Shown one piece after another: positions 62,796-64,000 of a stretch of 64,000 nucleotides of DNA. How positions within the stretch are numbered: position 1 is the first letter of the stretch; each line of letters starts with the position of its first letter. The notes beneath the pieces are model-generated. The model saw only the letters and a list, made by a program, of their open reading frames with translations. It was not told the DNA's origin and made no database searches. Source of the DNA: CAVVFX01 sp963747535 (GTDB taxonomy: Bacteria; Acidobacteriota; Terriglobia; Bryobacterales; Bryobacteraceae); assembly GCA_963747535.1 (NCBI GenBank), contig CAVVFX010000025.1, forward strand, positions 124,001 through 188,000. The letters are read 5' to 3'. A program made the position numbers and the translations under genes.

Positions 62796-63206
62796 CTATT
62801 CAGCAGTTCTTACGTGCAAAGCGTCAGGCGGCGACTCCGGCCTGGTTCTGGCCAAAGCCCTGCGAACCGCGGCCCGCAGTTGTGCGGCGGTGAACGGCTT
62901 CTCGATGACCGAACGCTCTCCCAAACCGTTAGCGACGGCCTCGGATAAAGCCGGATATCCGGACGTGAAAAGCACCGGACTATTAAAGCCGGCTTTGGTG
63001 AGACGCTTCACCAGTTCAAAACCGGAGATCGGCTTCATACTAATATCTGACAGGAGCAGGTCAACCGGCGACTGTCCGGCACGCTGAAATTCAAGCACGG
63101 CAAGGGGGTCGGACATCGCTGTCACATGGTGACCATCGAGCCGTAATGTATTGGAAATCAAGTCGAGCAACATCACTTCATCGTCAATCACCAGGATATT
63201 TGCCAT
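62796..63206 (-). CDS. single-domain response regulator (CheY-like)
   Basis: 136 residues with only a receiver domain: Asp8-Asp9 in VIDDEVMLLD, phospho-acceptor Asp54 in LLLSDISMKP, Thr81 in VLFTSGYP and Lys103 in SVIEKPF. No output domain, so it must act through a partner protein or a separate histidine kinase; none is in the window. GGAGAG precedes the ATG at 63206. Flanking spacers hold no other gene. Confidence 0.93.
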   Translation of the reverse strand: MANILVIDDEVMLLDLISNTLRLDGHHVTAMSDPLAVLEFQRAGQSPVDLLLSDISMKPISGFELVKRLTKAGFNSPVLFTSGYPALSEAVANGLGERSVIEKPFTAAQLRAAVRRALARTRPESPPDALHVRTAE

Positions 63207-63333
63207 GAATTCTCTCCGTGATGCCTACCAAATAAGGTAACACTGAAATGTCGCTTTTAGCCTAATGGATTTATTGGATTGTTCGAATTAATGAACTAAT
63301 TTGGTATCGACAGCCATCGTTACGGGCGGGGTT

Positions 63334-63391
63334 GTGGCAGAAGTCTCTCCAGCGCCGGAGAGCAGGCGAAAACGCCTACTCCACTACGAAG
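63334..63391 (+). repeat. R1 dispersed repeat, 58-bp copy
   Basis: GTGGCAGAAGTCTCTCCAGC, hairpin AGGCG-AAAA-CGCCT and TACTCCACTACGAAG. It ends 5 bp from the stop codon of the mutarotase-like gene on the opposite strand. Confidence 0.85.
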
Positions 63392-63395
63392 CAGG

Positions 63396-64000
63396 TTAAA
63401 ATACCTGCCCGAGATCAACCAGGAGGCCGGGGCCGCCATCGCGCTCAATAATTCGCAAGTTGGAGCCTTCAACCCGAATATCCTGCACGCCACGGAAGCT
63501 CTTCGGCACGGAAGCACTGAACGCCACATAGCGCTTGTGGATGGAACCTTTGGCGTCAAGCCACTGAAATGTCGGGACATTCCATAAAGCCGGCTCGGAC
63601 ATCAGCACGCGGGCAGTGCCGTGCAATGGGGTATTACTGAACTCCATTCCTCGTGTGAACAGATCAGCTGTATAGGACTCCCAGACATTTAGCCAGGGGA
63701 ATTCAAGGCGCCGGAATACATAACCAAAAACGAGCGAAAACTTTGGATTAAAGGCAGCGAAGTAGCCGGTCTCGCGGGAGGGGTCCACGAGGTAGTTGTT
63801 TACCTCGCCGCCAGTCTTGGCGCTCCGCACCAAGCTCAGGTCGATCTCGCCCCCGTTTTCCGAGCCGCGCGGCCATCGCTGCTGCGCGTTGGCTCCGGAG
63901 TCCAACCGCTTTCCGCGGGTAGCGGAGGCGGCAAATGTTGTCACCCTGCGCTCGAGGAACGGCGCACCCATCGTGACGTGCTCGCACCAGCCCACCGGCC
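63396..64000 (-). CDS. mutarotase-like protein, C-terminal part
   Basis: The frame enters from the right edge and ends at 63396, about 200 residues. It reads VGWCEHVTMGAPFLERRVTT, later NPKFSLVFGYVFRRLEFPWL and MEFSNTPLHGTARVL. HVTxGxPFLE and FGYVxRRxxFPWL are typical of aldose-1-epimerase/galactose-mutarotase-like proteins common in Acidobacteriota; the His in CEHVT could be catalytic. The start of the gene lies outside the window. Confidence 0.65.
   Translation of the reverse strand, partial: PVGWCEHVTMGAPFLERRVTTFAASATRGKRLDSGANAQQRWPRGSENGGEIDLSLVRSAKTGGEVNNYLVDPSRETGYFAAFNPKFSLVFGYVFRRLEFPWLNVWESYTADLFTRGMEFSNTPLHGTARVLMSEPALWNVPTFQWLDAKGSIHKRYVAFSASVPKSFRGVQDIRVEGSNLRIIERDGGPGLLVDLGQVF

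Overview
The window reads as chromosomal DNA from a GC-rich Acidobacteriota bacterium, most like the Solibacter/Bryobacterales group. The basis is family content: an acidobacterial duplicated orphan permease (ADOP) at the left edge, two ~1,100-residue TonB-receptor-like proteins with an N-terminal carboxypeptidase-regulatory fold, a DUF1549/DUF1553 plus DUF1501 pair, many Tat-type RR leaders on secreted enzymes, and repeated sequence in the spacers. This is recognition by eye; no database search was possible. No rRNA, tRNA, CRISPR array, integrase or complete insertion sequence was seen.

Layout. 1-4 kb: ADOP permease fragment, NIPSNAP protein, an orphan 55-residue peptide with a strong terminator, a GH43-like secreted protein, then a repeat-rich spacer. 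4-9 kb: an ABC exporter whose permease is fused to an M1-type metallopeptidase, and a small membrane protein. 9-15 kb: HD-domain protein, secreted esterase, frameshifted M28 peptidase, bicupin and a thiamine-diphosphate enzyme. 15.5-22.6 kb: ManD-like enolase-superfamily enzyme and a minus-strand group of DUF1549/1553, DUF1501, SUMF1-like and DUF1080 proteins. 22.8-32.3 kb: a TIR-NACHT protein with a multi-spanning membrane C-terminus, a PQQ/dihaem dehydrogenase with an amidohydrolase, a WD40 remnant, and a SLOG domain fused to a TIR/deoxyribosyltransferase-like domain. 32.3-40 kb: a duplicated two-gene carbohydrate cassette (sialidase-like protein plus large glycoside-hydrolase-like protein) around an HpcH/HpaI aldolase, behind a good sigma70-like promoter. 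40-44 kb: bicupin, hydroxypyruvate-isomerase-like protein and an alcohol dehydrogenase/cupin/DUF2255 operon. 44-50 kb: TonB-receptor-like protein, M48 peptidase, sodium:solute symporter. 50-53 kb: a VapBC-type toxin-antitoxin pair, decayed ORFs and repeats. 53-61.5 kb: a second carbohydrate locus (sialidase-like, TonB receptor, Gfo/Idh/MocA oxidoreductase, amidohydrolase, sugar isomerase). The rest holds an unknown membrane protein, a single-domain response regulator and a mutarotase-like fragment.

How it fits together. Most genes look like secreted or periplasmic glycan scavenging: outer-membrane receptors, propeller glycosidases, sugar oxidoreductases, isomerases and aldolases. Two genes stand apart as likely immune or nucleotide-signalling proteins: the TIR-NACHT-membrane protein (22851-26549) and the SLOG plus TIR-like fusion (31268-32302), with a truncated WD40 gene between them. 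Spacers carry at least three dispersed repeat families: R1, a ~74-bp element whose hairpin stem changes in both arms; R2, twin palindromes; and R3, a longer family that imitates open reading frames.
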